A DNA stretch of 7,823 nt from contig CAKSUH010000065.1 in the NCBI GenBank assembly GCA_934500855.1, positions 1-7,823 on the forward strand. Direction: 5' to 3'. This DNA comes from an uncultured Eubacteriales bacterium (GTDB lineage: Bacteria > Bacillota > Clostridia > Oscillospirales > CAG-272). Position 1 is the first letter of the stretch. The number at the start of each line of letters is the position of its first letter. The notes under the pieces were generated by a model that saw only the letters and a list, made by a program, of their open reading frames with translations, was not told where the DNA came from and did not search any database. The translations under genes and the position numbers were made by a program. Shown piece after piece: positions 1 through 6,120 of this stretch.

Positions 1-2
1 AT

Positions 3-872
3 TCCTGCGAATACGGGACCGATATCAATAACAAATTCGTGCAGTATCTGCGCTGGATGGGTCTGTACCCGTACACCGATCCGGCAACCGGAAACACAAC
101 CGGAGGCGGCTTCAAAGGGCTGTTGCAGGGGAACTTCGGCTATTCGGAGTATTATCGGGACGATGTGCTGAATGTTGTCCGGGAGCCGATGAAGAATACG
201 ATCTTTATCAATGTGTTCGTCACGATTTTTGCGCTTGCCATCACCATTCCGCTCGGGATTCACTGTGCGGTGAAACGCGGAAAGCTGGGAGACAGGGTTA
301 TGCAGATCCTGACCATCATCGGTTACAGCCTGCCGACCTTTCTGATTTCGATTCTCTTCATATGGGTGTTCTGTTCGCTGCTCGGCATCTTCCCGCCCTA
401 CGGCATGGGGACTCCCGGCTCGGACTATACCGGCTTCCGGTTCCTGCTGGATCGGATGTACTATCTGGCGCTTCCGCTGATCGTGATGACCTTCTGTTCG
501 CTCGGCGGAATGACCCGCTATGTCCGCGCCTCCATGATTGAGGCGCTGTCGATGGACTGCATCAAAACCGCGCGTGCCAAAGGCTTGCGGGAAAAGGTGG
601 TTATCTACTCGCACGCATGGCGGAACGCGCTGGTTCCGATTGTAACGCTGGTGGTGGGATGGTTTCTCGGCATTTTCTCCGGTTCGGTTGTCATCGAACA
701 GATATTCGCCATCAACGGCATGGGAAAGGTCATGATCGACGCGCTCAACACCAGCGACAACGACCTGATTCTGCTGATGCAGCTGTTTTATGTGCTGATC
801 GCGCTTTTGGGCAACCTCATCATTGATATTGTGTACGGTCTGGTCGACCCGCGCGTGCGCGTCAACAAGTAA
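3..872 (+). CDS. oppB: Oligopeptide/dipeptide ABC transporter permease, OppB/DppB type (5' partial)
   Basis: This is one of the two membrane subunits forming the translocation pore of a peptide importer. The frame is open to the window edge, so the start codon and first membrane segment lie upstream; a GTG at 39 is internal and not a credible start. Counting that codon as residue 1, hydrophobic segments lie at about 53-78, 88-112, 141-160, 203-222 and 245-267. The EAA loop that docks on the ATPases is at about 168-199 (EALSMDCIKTARAKGL, then RNALVP). The family features LLQGNFGYS (28-36), VVIEQIF (217-223) and the C-terminal LVDPRVR are present. Between QYLRWMG and LLQGNFG there are about 20 residues where most homologs have only a few, so the extracytoplasmic loop is somewhat extended. 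It is the first visible gene of the operon, 20 bp before oppC. The subfamily is secure; substrate specificity (oligopeptide, dipeptide or other) cannot be read from sequence. Confidence 0.93.
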   Translation, partial: SCEYGTDINNKFVQYLRWMGLYPYTDPATGNTTGGGFKGLLQGNFGYSEYYRDDVLNVVREPMKNTIFINVFVTIFALAITIPLGIHCAVKRGKLGDRVMQILTIIGYSLPTFLISILFIWVFCSLLGIFPPYGMGTPGSDYTGFRFLLDRMYYLALPLIVMTFCSLGGMTRYVRASMIEALSMDCIKTARAKGLREKVVIYSHAWRNALVPIVTLVVGWFLGIFSGSVVIEQIFAINGMGKVMIDALNTSDNDLILLMQLFYVLIALLGNLIIDIVYGLVDPRVRVNK

Positions 873-875
873 CCG

Positions 876-883
876 AAAGGAGG
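876..883 (+). promoter_or_regulatory. Ribosome binding site of oppC
   Basis: AAAGGAGG lies 9 bases before the ATG at 893 and directly after the oppB stop codon. It is near-perfectly complementary to the 16S rRNA 3' end and fixes the oppC start. Confidence 0.85.
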
Positions 884-892
884 AATACAGTT

Positions 893-2935
893 ATGAGCAA
901 AGATAAGAAAATACAGCATTCCTCTGAGACTGCGCAACCGAAGAAAAAGCGCGCGGGATTCTTCAGACGCCTCTTTTTCGGCGGCAGCAAGACCTTTGCG
1001 GACGAGGTCCTGGAAACGGATCGGTACGGTCAGCAGAGGATTCAGGATGTGGAGGTCATTCTCAGCCCGGGCAGACAAATTCTGAAAGGCTTTTTTGAAA
1101 AGAAATATGCCGTTGTGGCACTTGTCGTGGTAATCGCCATGTTCGTGCTGGCTTTTGTGGGACCGCTGTTCATGCCGAAGTATGACGACGCCTACTCCGA
1201 AACCACGCAACAGAATCTGTCTCCCACAATGGGCATGATGAGCGTGCCGTCCGGACTGAAGGGGGATATCAAACAGATTTCCTCTTACGGTCCCTTTACG
1301 GTCGGGCTTTCCAATGCGGGAAAGGTCTATGTCTGGGGCGCAACCCGGATCGGCACAACGGGGTTTGATGTGTCGAAGATTCCCGAGGAAGTGCAGAACG
1401 CAAAGATTGCCATGGTAGCAGCGGGCATCGACCACATCATTGCCATCGGCGAGGACGGCAAAATTTACGGTTGGGGCAACTACAAACTGGGTCAGTACGG
1501 CAGATATGAGGAGTTTGCGGACTCCGCTTTTATCCTGCCCATTCCGGAAGAACTGTATGAAAACGGCGTGGATGTCTCCAAAATCAAAAAGCTGACCTGC
1601 GGTTACCAATCGACGGCGCTCCTGATGGAGGACGGGACCTTTTATCTCTGGGGAAACAAAAACTCCTACAGCAACATGGCGGATTTTCAGCTTCTGTCCG
1701 AAAACGGGCTGATGCTGAGAGATATTGCCTTTACGCTCAACTATATCGTCGGCGTTCGGGCAAGCGGCAACAAGATTCTGGAGCTTGGAACGGCAAAACT
1801 GGATACCTTTGAAAATCCGAAGTACAGTTTTGAGGACAAGAGCGGCACCTCCATCAGGGACCTGCTGAGAAAGCACGGGACAAACGGGGAGAGCGCTACC
1901 GTTGAGCATGTATACGCAACCTCCACCACGGTGGCGTATATGCTGTCGGACCATACCTTGGTTTTCGGCGGTTCCTTCAAGAATCAGAACCGTTCCTATG
2001 TTGCGCCGCCGAAGCTGGCGTCCGGAGAGTATTTTACGGAGATTTCAACGGGAATTCACCATTATTCCGGGGTGACAAATCTCGGAAATGTCTACAGCTG
2101 GGGCGAGGATCTTTTGGACCAGTGCGATGTTCCCGGAAAGACGAAAACGGCTGCGCATATCTATGCGGGCGGTTTCCAGACCTATACAACCGATGAAAAC
2201 GGAACCCTGCTTCAGAAGTGGGGCAACCGCGGGTATCTTTTCGGAACCGATAAGAACGGCGCGAATATCTTTCAGCGTATCGTCAACGGCTCCAAGATGA
2301 CCATGACCGTCGGCGGTGTGGCGGTTATTATTTCCACCGTCATCGGTATTATTGTGGGATGTATTGCAGGCTATTTCGGCGGCAAAGTGGATATCGTGCT
2401 GATGCGCGTGACAGAGGTTTTTGCGGCGATTCCGTTTCTGCCGTTTGCCATGATTCTCTCCTCCGTTATGGGGCATATGCCGTGGAGTGAGAATGCGAAG
2501 ATCTTTCTTCTGATGTGCATTTTGGGCGTCCTGTCCTGGACGGGGTTGGCTCGTCTGGTGCGCGCGCAGGTCTTGGTTGCCCGCGAAAACGAGTATGTCA
2601 TGGCGGCAAAATCCATGGGCGTCAAGGAGACGAAGATCGCGTTCAAGCATATTCTGCCCAATGTGATCTCCATCATCATTGTAACGCTGACTCTTGATTT
2701 TGCAACCTGTATGCTGACGGAATCCTCGCTTTCCTATCTCGGCTTCGGCGTGACTCCGCCGCGCCCGACATGGGGAAATATGCTCAACGGCGCCAACAAC
2801 ATGACCATTATGAACAACTACTGGTGGCAGTGGCTCTTTACCGCCCTGTTCCTTGCCGTGACGACCGTCTGTATCAATATCATCGGAGATGCGCTCCGTG
2901 ATGTGATGGACCCGAAATCCAATGCGGAGAAATAA
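893..2935 (+). CDS. oppC: OppC/DppC-type ABC permease with an RCC1-like beta-propeller inserted after TM1
   Basis: This is the second pore subunit of the importer, 680 residues against about 300 usual. A basic cytoplasmic N-terminus (1-70) leads to TM1 (about 72-93). Residues about 125-446 then form an extracytoplasmic insertion of RCC1-like repeats, with VWG at 147-149, GWG 193-195, LWG 252-254, a degenerate fourth near 298, VFG 357-359, SWG 402-404 and KWG 442-444. After it the permease resumes with YLFGTDKNG (448-456), matching the family's HPLGTDxxGRD element, then five segments at about 470-493, 503-527, 536-557, 590-612 and 646-666. The EAA loop is at 563-592 (ENEYVMAAKSMGV, then HILPN). 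SSLSYLGFG and PTWGNM are typical of OppC. The frame is unbroken, so the insertion is not an assembly fusion of two genes. The permease assignment is secure and the propeller is well supported by motif periodicity; its function is unknown. Confidence 0.92.
   Translation: MSKDKKIQHSSETAQPKKKRAGFFRRLFFGGSKTFADEVLETDRYGQQRIQDVEVILSPGRQILKGFFEKKYAVVALVVVIAMFVLAFVGPLFMPKYDDAYSETTQQNLSPTMGMMSVPSGLKGDIKQISSYGPFTVGLSNAGKVYVWGATRIGTTGFDVSKIPEEVQNAKIAMVAAGIDHIIAIGEDGKIYGWGNYKLGQYGRYEEFADSAFILPIPEELYENGVDVSKIKKLTCGYQSTALLMEDGTFYLWGNKNSYSNMADFQLLSENGLMLRDIAFTLNYIVGVRASGNKILELGTAKLDTFENPKYSFEDKSGTSIRDLLRKHGTNGESATVEHVYATSTTVAYMLSDHTLVFGGSFKNQNRSYVAPPKLASGEYFTEISTGIHHYSGVTNLGNVYSWGEDLLDQCDVPGKTKTAAHIYAGGFQTYTTDENGTLLQKWGNRGYLFGTDKNGANIFQRIVNGSKMTMTVGGVAVIISTVIGIIVGCIAGYFGGKVDIVLMRVTEVFAAIPFLPFAMILSSVMGHMPWSENAKIFLLMCILGVLSWTGLARLVRAQVLVARENEYVMAAKSMGVKETKIAFKHILPNVISIIIVTLTLDFATCMLTESSLSYLGFGVTPPRPTWGNMLNGANNMTIMNNYWWQWLFTALFLAVTTVCINIIGDALRDVMDPKSNAEK
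1265..2230 (+). other. RCC1-like seven-blade beta-propeller domain within oppC
   Basis: Protein residues about 125-446 contain seven repeats of the RCC1 pattern (short strand, residues like AxG..H, a strand, DG or NG turn, strand, WG). The clearest is blade 2, AAGIDHIIAIGEDGKIYGWG, followed by GQYGRY. Distances between successive WG positions are about 46, 59, 46, 59, 45 and 40 residues, as expected for 45-60 residue blades. Blade 4 (KILELG) and blade 5 (TLVFGG) are degenerate. Seven blades is the count of a closed RCC1-type propeller. TM1 precedes it and the permease core follows, so the OppC topology places it outside the cell membrane. RCC1-fold domains typically mediate protein binding; its partner here is not evident. 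Confidence 0.85.
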
Positions 2936-2950
2936 GAGAGGGGCGATAGT

Positions 2951-3970
2951 ATGGCATTACTCGAAGTGAAAAATCTGCATACCTACTTCAAGACGAAGAA
3001 GGGACTTGTAAAAGCCGTCAACGATGTCTCCTACTCTCTGGAACCGGGGCGGACCATCGGTATCGTCGGCGAGTCGGGATCCGGAAAAAGCGTTTCCGCA
3101 ATGAGCATTCTGCGCCTGCTTGACAGCAACGGTTATATCGCCGAGGGCGAGGTCCTGTTTGAAGGGACCGATCTGACCAAGCTGAGCGAGCAGCAGATGT
3201 ATGACATCCGCGGCAACAAAATTTCGGTGATCTTTCAGGAGCCGATGACCAGTCTGAACCCTGTGTTCTCCATCGGAAAGCAGCTTGCGGAGCCGTTCAT
3301 GATTCACCAGGGGATGAGAAAGCGGGAAGCGATGAAAAAAGCGCTCGAAATGCTTTACGCGGTCCAGATTCCGAACCCCGAGGCGGTTATCAGACAGTAT
3401 CCGCACCAGCTTTCGGGCGGTATGCGGCAGCGCGTGATGATCGCAATGGCGCTTGCCTGCCGTCCGAAAATCCTGATTGCGGACGAACCGACCACGGCGC
3501 TGGATGTGACCATTCAGGCGCAGATTCTGCACCTGATGAACGAATTGCAGAGAGAAAACGGCACATCGATCATCTTTATCACGCACGATCTCGGTGTCAT
3601 CAACGAAATGGCGGACGATGTTGTGGTGATGTACTGCGGACAGGTTGTGGAGCAAAGCTCCGCCCGTGTGATTTTCACCAACTGTCCGAGCAGTCATCCG
3701 TACACCGAAGGACTGATGTACAGCATTCCGCGTATTGACAATATCACGCACAAGTTGGAGCCGATTCCGGGCGTGGTGCCGCATCCGCTGGCATTGCCGA
3801 AGGGATGCAAGTTTGCGCCGCGATGCAAGTACGCAACGCAGAAATGCCTGGAGGAAGAACCGACCTTGCGGGAGATCGGCGTCGGTCAGAAAATTCGTTG
3901 CTTCTATCCCGAAAAGGAGGTGAGAAACAGTGCCGAGCACCAGAAAGCTCTTATCCGTCACGAATCTTAA
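2951..3970 (+). CDS. oppD: Oligopeptide/dipeptide ABC transporter ATP-binding protein, OppD/DppD type
   Basis: This is one of two cytoplasmic ATPases that power the importer, 339 residues, a normal family length. Visible motifs are Walker A GESGSGKS (40-47), Q-loop Gln96 in [12 protein letters not shown], signature LSGGMRQRV (154-162), Walker B ILIADEP (174-180), D-loop TALD (182-185) and H-loop His212 in FITHDLG. The C-terminal oligopeptide-transporter extension (about 245-320) has SSHPYTEGL and a GCKFAPRC motif. Cysteines 286, 292, 299 and 317 match the set that binds an iron-sulfur cluster in some DppD/OppD proteins. Unlike its partner OppF here, it has no insertion: Walker A to Q-loop is the normal ~50 residues. 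The start is the ATG 15 bp after oppC, preceded by a purine-rich GAGAGGGG. The last 41 bp overlap oppF. Confidence 0.96.
   Translation: MALLEVKNLHTYFKTKKGLVKAVNDVSYSLEPGRTIGIVGESGSGKSVSAMSILRLLDSNGYIAEGEVLFEGTDLTKLSEQQMYDIRGNKISVIFQEPMTSLNPVFSIGKQLAEPFMIHQGMRKREAMKKALEMLYAVQIPNPEAVIRQYPHQLSGGMRQRVMIAMALACRPKILIADEPTTALDVTIQAQILHLMNELQRENGTSIIFITHDLGVINEMADDVVVMYCGQVVEQSSARVIFTNCPSSHPYTEGLMYSIPRIDNITHKLEPIPGVVPHPLALPKGCKFAPRCKYATQKCLEEEPTLREIGVGQKIRCFYPEKEVRNSAEHQKALIRHES
3913..3924 (+). promoter_or_regulatory. Ribosome binding site of oppF, inside the oppD coding region
   Basis: AAAAGGAGGTGA is an almost full-length Shine-Dalgarno sequence 5 bases before the GTG at 3930. It lies within the last codons of oppD and decides the oppF start, giving a 41-bp gene overlap that suggests coupled translation of the two ATPases. 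Confidence 0.85.
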
Positions 3971-5558
3971 AAAGTATTTTCCCATCGCGAAGTCGAGCCT
4001 TTTTCAGAAGGAACAGCTCTATGTCCGCGCGAATGAGGATATTACGCTGGATATCTACGAGGGCGAAACGCTCGGTATTGTGGGCGAGTCGGGATGCGGA
4101 AAATCCACGCTCGGGCGCGTCCTGCTCCAGCTCTATGACCAGACGGCGGGAACCACGATGTATTACGGCATCCCGCGCGCGGCGGTTGCCCCCGCCTATG
4201 TCACCGATACCCTGCGCCACGCGGACCGCTATCTTGCAGGGCTGAAAAAGCAGCAGGCAAAGGCGGACGCGCTCAGCGCAAAGGTTGAGGAAGCGGGGGA
4301 GAATGCCACTTTCTTTGATATTCAGGAGAAGAATCTGGCGGTTGCCGAGGCGCAGACCATGCTGGCGCACCTTGCCAAGATTATGGGTGGATTTCTTGCC
4401 CGCGACACCAAGGCGGGCGCACAGTTGCTTTATCAGCAGGCGATTTGCGAAGAACGCATTGCAAAGCTGAACGAGGCGGTACGCGATCTCCGCCCGGAGG
4501 TGGAACTGCTTGAAAACGAGCTTTCGGAGCTACCCGAAGCACAAAAAAAACGGACCGAAAAAAAGCTCGCGAAGCTGAAAAAAGCGATCCGGTCAAAAGA
4601 AGCGGAAATTGCGGTCCGTCGCCTTTCGATCGGGAAGCTGCAGGAAAAGATTGCGGAGCGGAAGGCGCCGTTTGCGGAGGACGCGGAATTTCAAAAGTAC
4701 GAGGCGATGCTGGACGACGGTATAGATTTGGCGCGGCTGAAGTATTCGGAAATGCGTCTGCTGCGCAAGGATTTGCAGGTCGTTTTTCAGGACCCGTATT
4801 CCTCGCTCAACCCGCGCATGACCATCGGGCAGATTATCGAAGAGGGACTTGTCACGCACAGGTTCTTCAAGAGCAATTCCGTCAAATCGCGGGAAGCGAT
4901 GAAACAGTATATTCTGTCGGTCATGCGGCAGTGCGGCTTGCAGGACTATATGATTCACCGCTATCCGCACCAGTTTTCCGGCGGTCAGAGACAGCGTGTC
5001 GCCATTGCCCGGGCGTTGGCAGTCCACCCGAAGTTCGTGGTTTGCGACGAGTGCGTGTCGGCTTTGGATGTGTCGATTCAGTCGCAGATCATCAACCTGC
5101 TGGAGGAGCTGAAGGAAAAGGAACACCTGACCTATCTGTTCATTTCGCATGACCTTTCGGTTGTGCGGTATATTTCCGACCGCATCTGCGTGATGTACCT
5201 CGGAAATATTGTGGAACTTGCAAGCGCCGCAACGGTGTTTGCGGACCCGCGGCATCCGTACACGGTCGCGCTGCTGTCATCGATTCCGACCACCGACCCG
5301 GAGAGCCTGAGCAAGGAGCGGATCCTTTTGGAGGGAAACATTCCTTCGCCGATCAAGCCGCCGTCCGGGTGCAAATTCCACACGCGGTGCTACATGGCGT
5401 GCGACAAATGCCGCCGCGTTCCGCCGCCGCTGACCGAGATCGAGCCGGGGCATTTCGTTGCCTGCCATTTCCCGGAGCGGAAGCTGGACGAGAACGGCAA
5501 CTATCTGTTTGAATTGCCCAAAACCGAGAAAAAGAGCGTCAGGCTCGCCGAGGACTGA
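3930..5558 (+). CDS. oppF: OppF/DppF-type ABC ATPase with a coiled-coil insertion between Walker A and Q-loop
   Basis: This is the second ATPase of the importer, 542 residues against roughly 320-330 usual. The GTG start is set by the strong ribosome binding site inside oppD. Walker A is GESGCGKST (52-60). After TTMYYG (75-80) a helical, highly charged insertion of about 180 residues runs to about 263. The fold resumes with GIDLARLKYSEMRLLRKDLQ, the usual segment before the Q-loop (Gln287 in VVFQDPYSSLNPRM). Signature FSGGQRQR (349-356), Walker B FVVCDE (369-374), D-loop SALD (377-380) and H-loop His407 are intact. The position after the Walker B glutamate is Cys375 where proline is usual. The C-terminal extension has RHPYTVALL and cysteines 481, 487, 491, 494 and 512, one more than the usual four-cysteine set. 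Catalytic motifs suggest it is active. The insertion's function is unknown. Confidence 0.94.
   Translation: MPSTRKLLSVTNLKKYFPIAKSSLFQKEQLYVRANEDITLDIYEGETLGIVGESGCGKSTLGRVLLQLYDQTAGTTMYYGIPRAAVAPAYVTDTLRHADRYLAGLKKQQAKADALSAKVEEAGENATFFDIQEKNLAVAEAQTMLAHLAKIMGGFLARDTKAGAQLLYQQAICEERIAKLNEAVRDLRPEVELLENELSELPEAQKKRTEKKLAKLKKAIRSKEAEIAVRRLSIGKLQEKIAERKAPFAEDAEFQKYEAMLDDGIDLARLKYSEMRLLRKDLQVVFQDPYSSLNPRMTIGQIIEEGLVTHRFFKSNSVKSREAMKQYILSVMRQCGLQDYMIHRYPHQFSGGQRQRVAIARALAVHPKFVVCDECVSALDVSIQSQIINLLEELKEKEHLTYLFISHDLSVVRYISDRICVMYLGNIVELASAATVFADPRHPYTVALLSSIPTTDPESLSKERILLEGNIPSPIKPPSGCKFHTRCYMACDKCRRVPPPLTEIEPGHFVACHFPERKLDENGNYLFELPKTEKKSVRLAED
4170..4718 (+). other. Coiled-coil-rich insertion within the oppF ATPase domain
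   Basis: Protein residues about 81-263 fall where normal OppF proteins have only a short beta-strand turn between Walker A and the Q-loop. Composition is rich in Glu, Lys, Ala and Leu. Helical segments with heptad-like leucines are at about 94-122, 130-152, 172-200 and 203-246, with Leu-Pro-Glu at 201-203 as a likely hairpin turn (ENELSE on one side, KKLAKLKKAI on the other). It has no cysteine-pair or zinc motif and no membrane segment. I read it as an antiparallel coiled-coil hairpin projecting from the beta subdomain into the cytoplasm. I do not recognise it as a named domain. Confidence 0.8.
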
Positions 5559-5571
5559 TTCGGACGGGCAG

Positions 5572-5580
5572 AAAGGGAGG
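5572..5580 (+). promoter_or_regulatory. Ribosome binding site of the 69-residue membrane protein gene
   Basis: AAAGGGAGG sits 6 bases before the ATG at 5587 and just after the oppF stop. It argues for the ATG at 5587 over in-frame upstream codons, which lie inside oppF. Confidence 0.75.
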
Positions 5581-5586
5581 ATTTGT

Positions 5587-5796
5587 ATGGCTTTCGGAAT
5601 ATTCGGCAGGGGCTTGCATAAAGCGACCAAGAAGCAGGAACAGGAGTTTTCCGAGCAACTGAACCGGGAACGCATCGGATTCCGCGACGGCTTCGCAATC
5701 GTTCTGGCGGCTTTTGTGACCATCGTCCTTCCTTGCCTCCTGATTCTCTGCGGGCTGAGTGCGGTGGTGCTCTGGATCTTCGGTGCCTTCCGCTGA
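5587..5796 (+). CDS. Small membrane protein of unknown function at the end of the opp operon
   Basis: This is a 69-residue protein starting MAFGIFGRGLHKATKKQEQE. The frame stays open upstream into oppF, but the ribosome binding site at 5572-5580 supports the ATG at 5587. The first ~38 residues are polar and basic/acidic (KKQEQEFSEQLNRERIGFRDG) and look amphipathic. Residues about 39-67 are almost wholly hydrophobic (FAIVLAAFVTIVLPCLLILC, then GLSAVVLWIFGAF), long enough for one kinked helix or a tight two-helix hairpin around the Pro. There is no lipobox or known motif. It begins 28 bp after oppF and before the operon terminator, so it is probably co-transcribed with the importer. It could be an accessory subunit or assembly factor, but this is only inference from position. 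I do not recognise the family. Confidence 0.72.
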   Translation: MAFGIFGRGLHKATKKQEQEFSEQLNRERIGFRDGFAIVLAAFVTIVLPCLLILCGLSAVVLWIFGAFR

Positions 5797-5800
5797 CGAA

Positions 5801-5836
5801 ATGCGGGGGGTGCGGGGGATGCGAGGGATGCGATGG
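5801..5836 (+). repeat. Four tandem 9-bp repeats, consensus ATGCGRGGG
   Basis: The units read ATGCGGGGG, GTGCGGGGG, ATGCGAGGG and ATGCGATGG, back to back. They start 4 bases after the stop of the small membrane gene and run into the first repeat element, whose own end is GGGATGCG. They may be an expansion of that terminus by slippage. Confidence 0.75.
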
Positions 5837-5910
5837 AGGGAACTTTTGAAAAAGTTCCCTCCAAACCTCCCTCAAAACTTTCAACGCATTTATGGGGCGT
5901 GTGCGAACAT
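5825..5910 (+). repeat. Palindromic intergenic repeat element, copy 1
   Basis: An 86-bp element begins GGGATGCG. It contains a perfect hairpin at 5835-5862 (GGAGGGAACTTTT against AAAAGTTCCCTCC, 13 bp if the innermost pair forms, 2-base loop) and continues through CCAAACC, AACTTTCAACGCAT and GTGCGAACAT. It matches the reverse complement of 6039-6119 over its whole length with small gaps. It lacks a T-tract directly after the hairpin, so it is not a classic intrinsic terminator. It resembles REP- or MITE-like palindromic units; no transposase is present. Confidence 0.8.
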
Positions 5911-5973
5911 GGCGGCTTCCCGATTTTATGTTGAATGATTTCCATCTCGCGTACCGAACCCCGCCAAACGCCG

Positions 5974-6012
5974 AAAAGGCGCTCCGAATCTTGGATTCGG
6001 AGCGCCTTTTTT
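5974..6012 (+). terminator. Intrinsic terminator of the opp operon
   Basis: A perfect inverted repeat pairs AAAAGGCGCTCCGAATC (5974-5990) with GATTCGGAGCGCCTTTT (5994-6010) around a TTG loop, followed by a run of six T (6007-6012). The T-tract orientation serves the + strand operon. On the - strand only four T follow, so it may also weakly stop manA readthrough. Confidence 0.9.
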
Positions 6013-6038
6013 ATGCAATATTCTTACCTTAAGTCACG

Positions 6039-6119
6039 ATGTTCGCACTTTCCCATGTGTTGAAAGTTCTTGAAAGGGTTTGGGAAAACTTCTTCCAAGA
6101 AGTTTTCCCAACGCATCCC
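6039..6119 (-). repeat. Palindromic intergenic repeat element, copy 2 (inverted)
   Basis: Read on the - strand this begins GGGATGCG right after the manA stop. It contains a perfect 14-bp hairpin (TGGGAAAACTTCTT at 6081-6094 pairing with 6097-6110, 2-base loop), then AAACCC, GAACTTTCAACACAT and GTGCGAACAT. It aligns to copy 1 end to end. The two stems differ in sequence yet both are perfectly paired, so changes on one arm are matched on the other. The hairpin sits just past the end of manA and may stabilise or terminate that transcript. Confidence 0.8.
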
Positions 6120-6120
6120 C

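Larger units (their letters stand above)
5797..6120. other. Intergenic region between convergent opp operon and manA
   Basis: These 324 bases hold no credible gene. In order they contain four tandem 9-mers, a palindromic repeat element, about 60 bases with nothing recognised, the opp terminator, about 25 AT-rich bases, and a second, inverted copy of the repeat element ending at the manA stop codon. Open frames here are products of the repeats. Confidence 0.8.

Noticed and set aside
788..1954. A 388-codon open frame on the - strand across the end of oppB and half of oppC
   Set aside because: It overlaps two well-supported genes in antisense, its product has no recognisable domain, and it crosses the oppB-oppC junction.
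893..2935. Possibility that the long OppC is an assembly or frameshift fusion of two genes
   Set aside because: The frame is continuous, the insertion is nested within the permease (TM1 before, TM2-6 after) and not at one end, and no duplicate start or stop signals occur at the junctions.
2957..3985. A 342-codon open frame on the - strand covering almost all of oppD
   Set aside because: It is antisense to a clearly conserved ABC ATPase, has no ribosome binding site I can see, and its His/Arg/Gln-rich product looks like a mirror of GC-rich codon use.
5458..5586. Upstream extension of the small membrane protein to 112 residues
   Set aside because: The extra part lies mainly inside oppF in another frame. 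The ribosome binding site at 5572-5580 points to the ATG at 5587.
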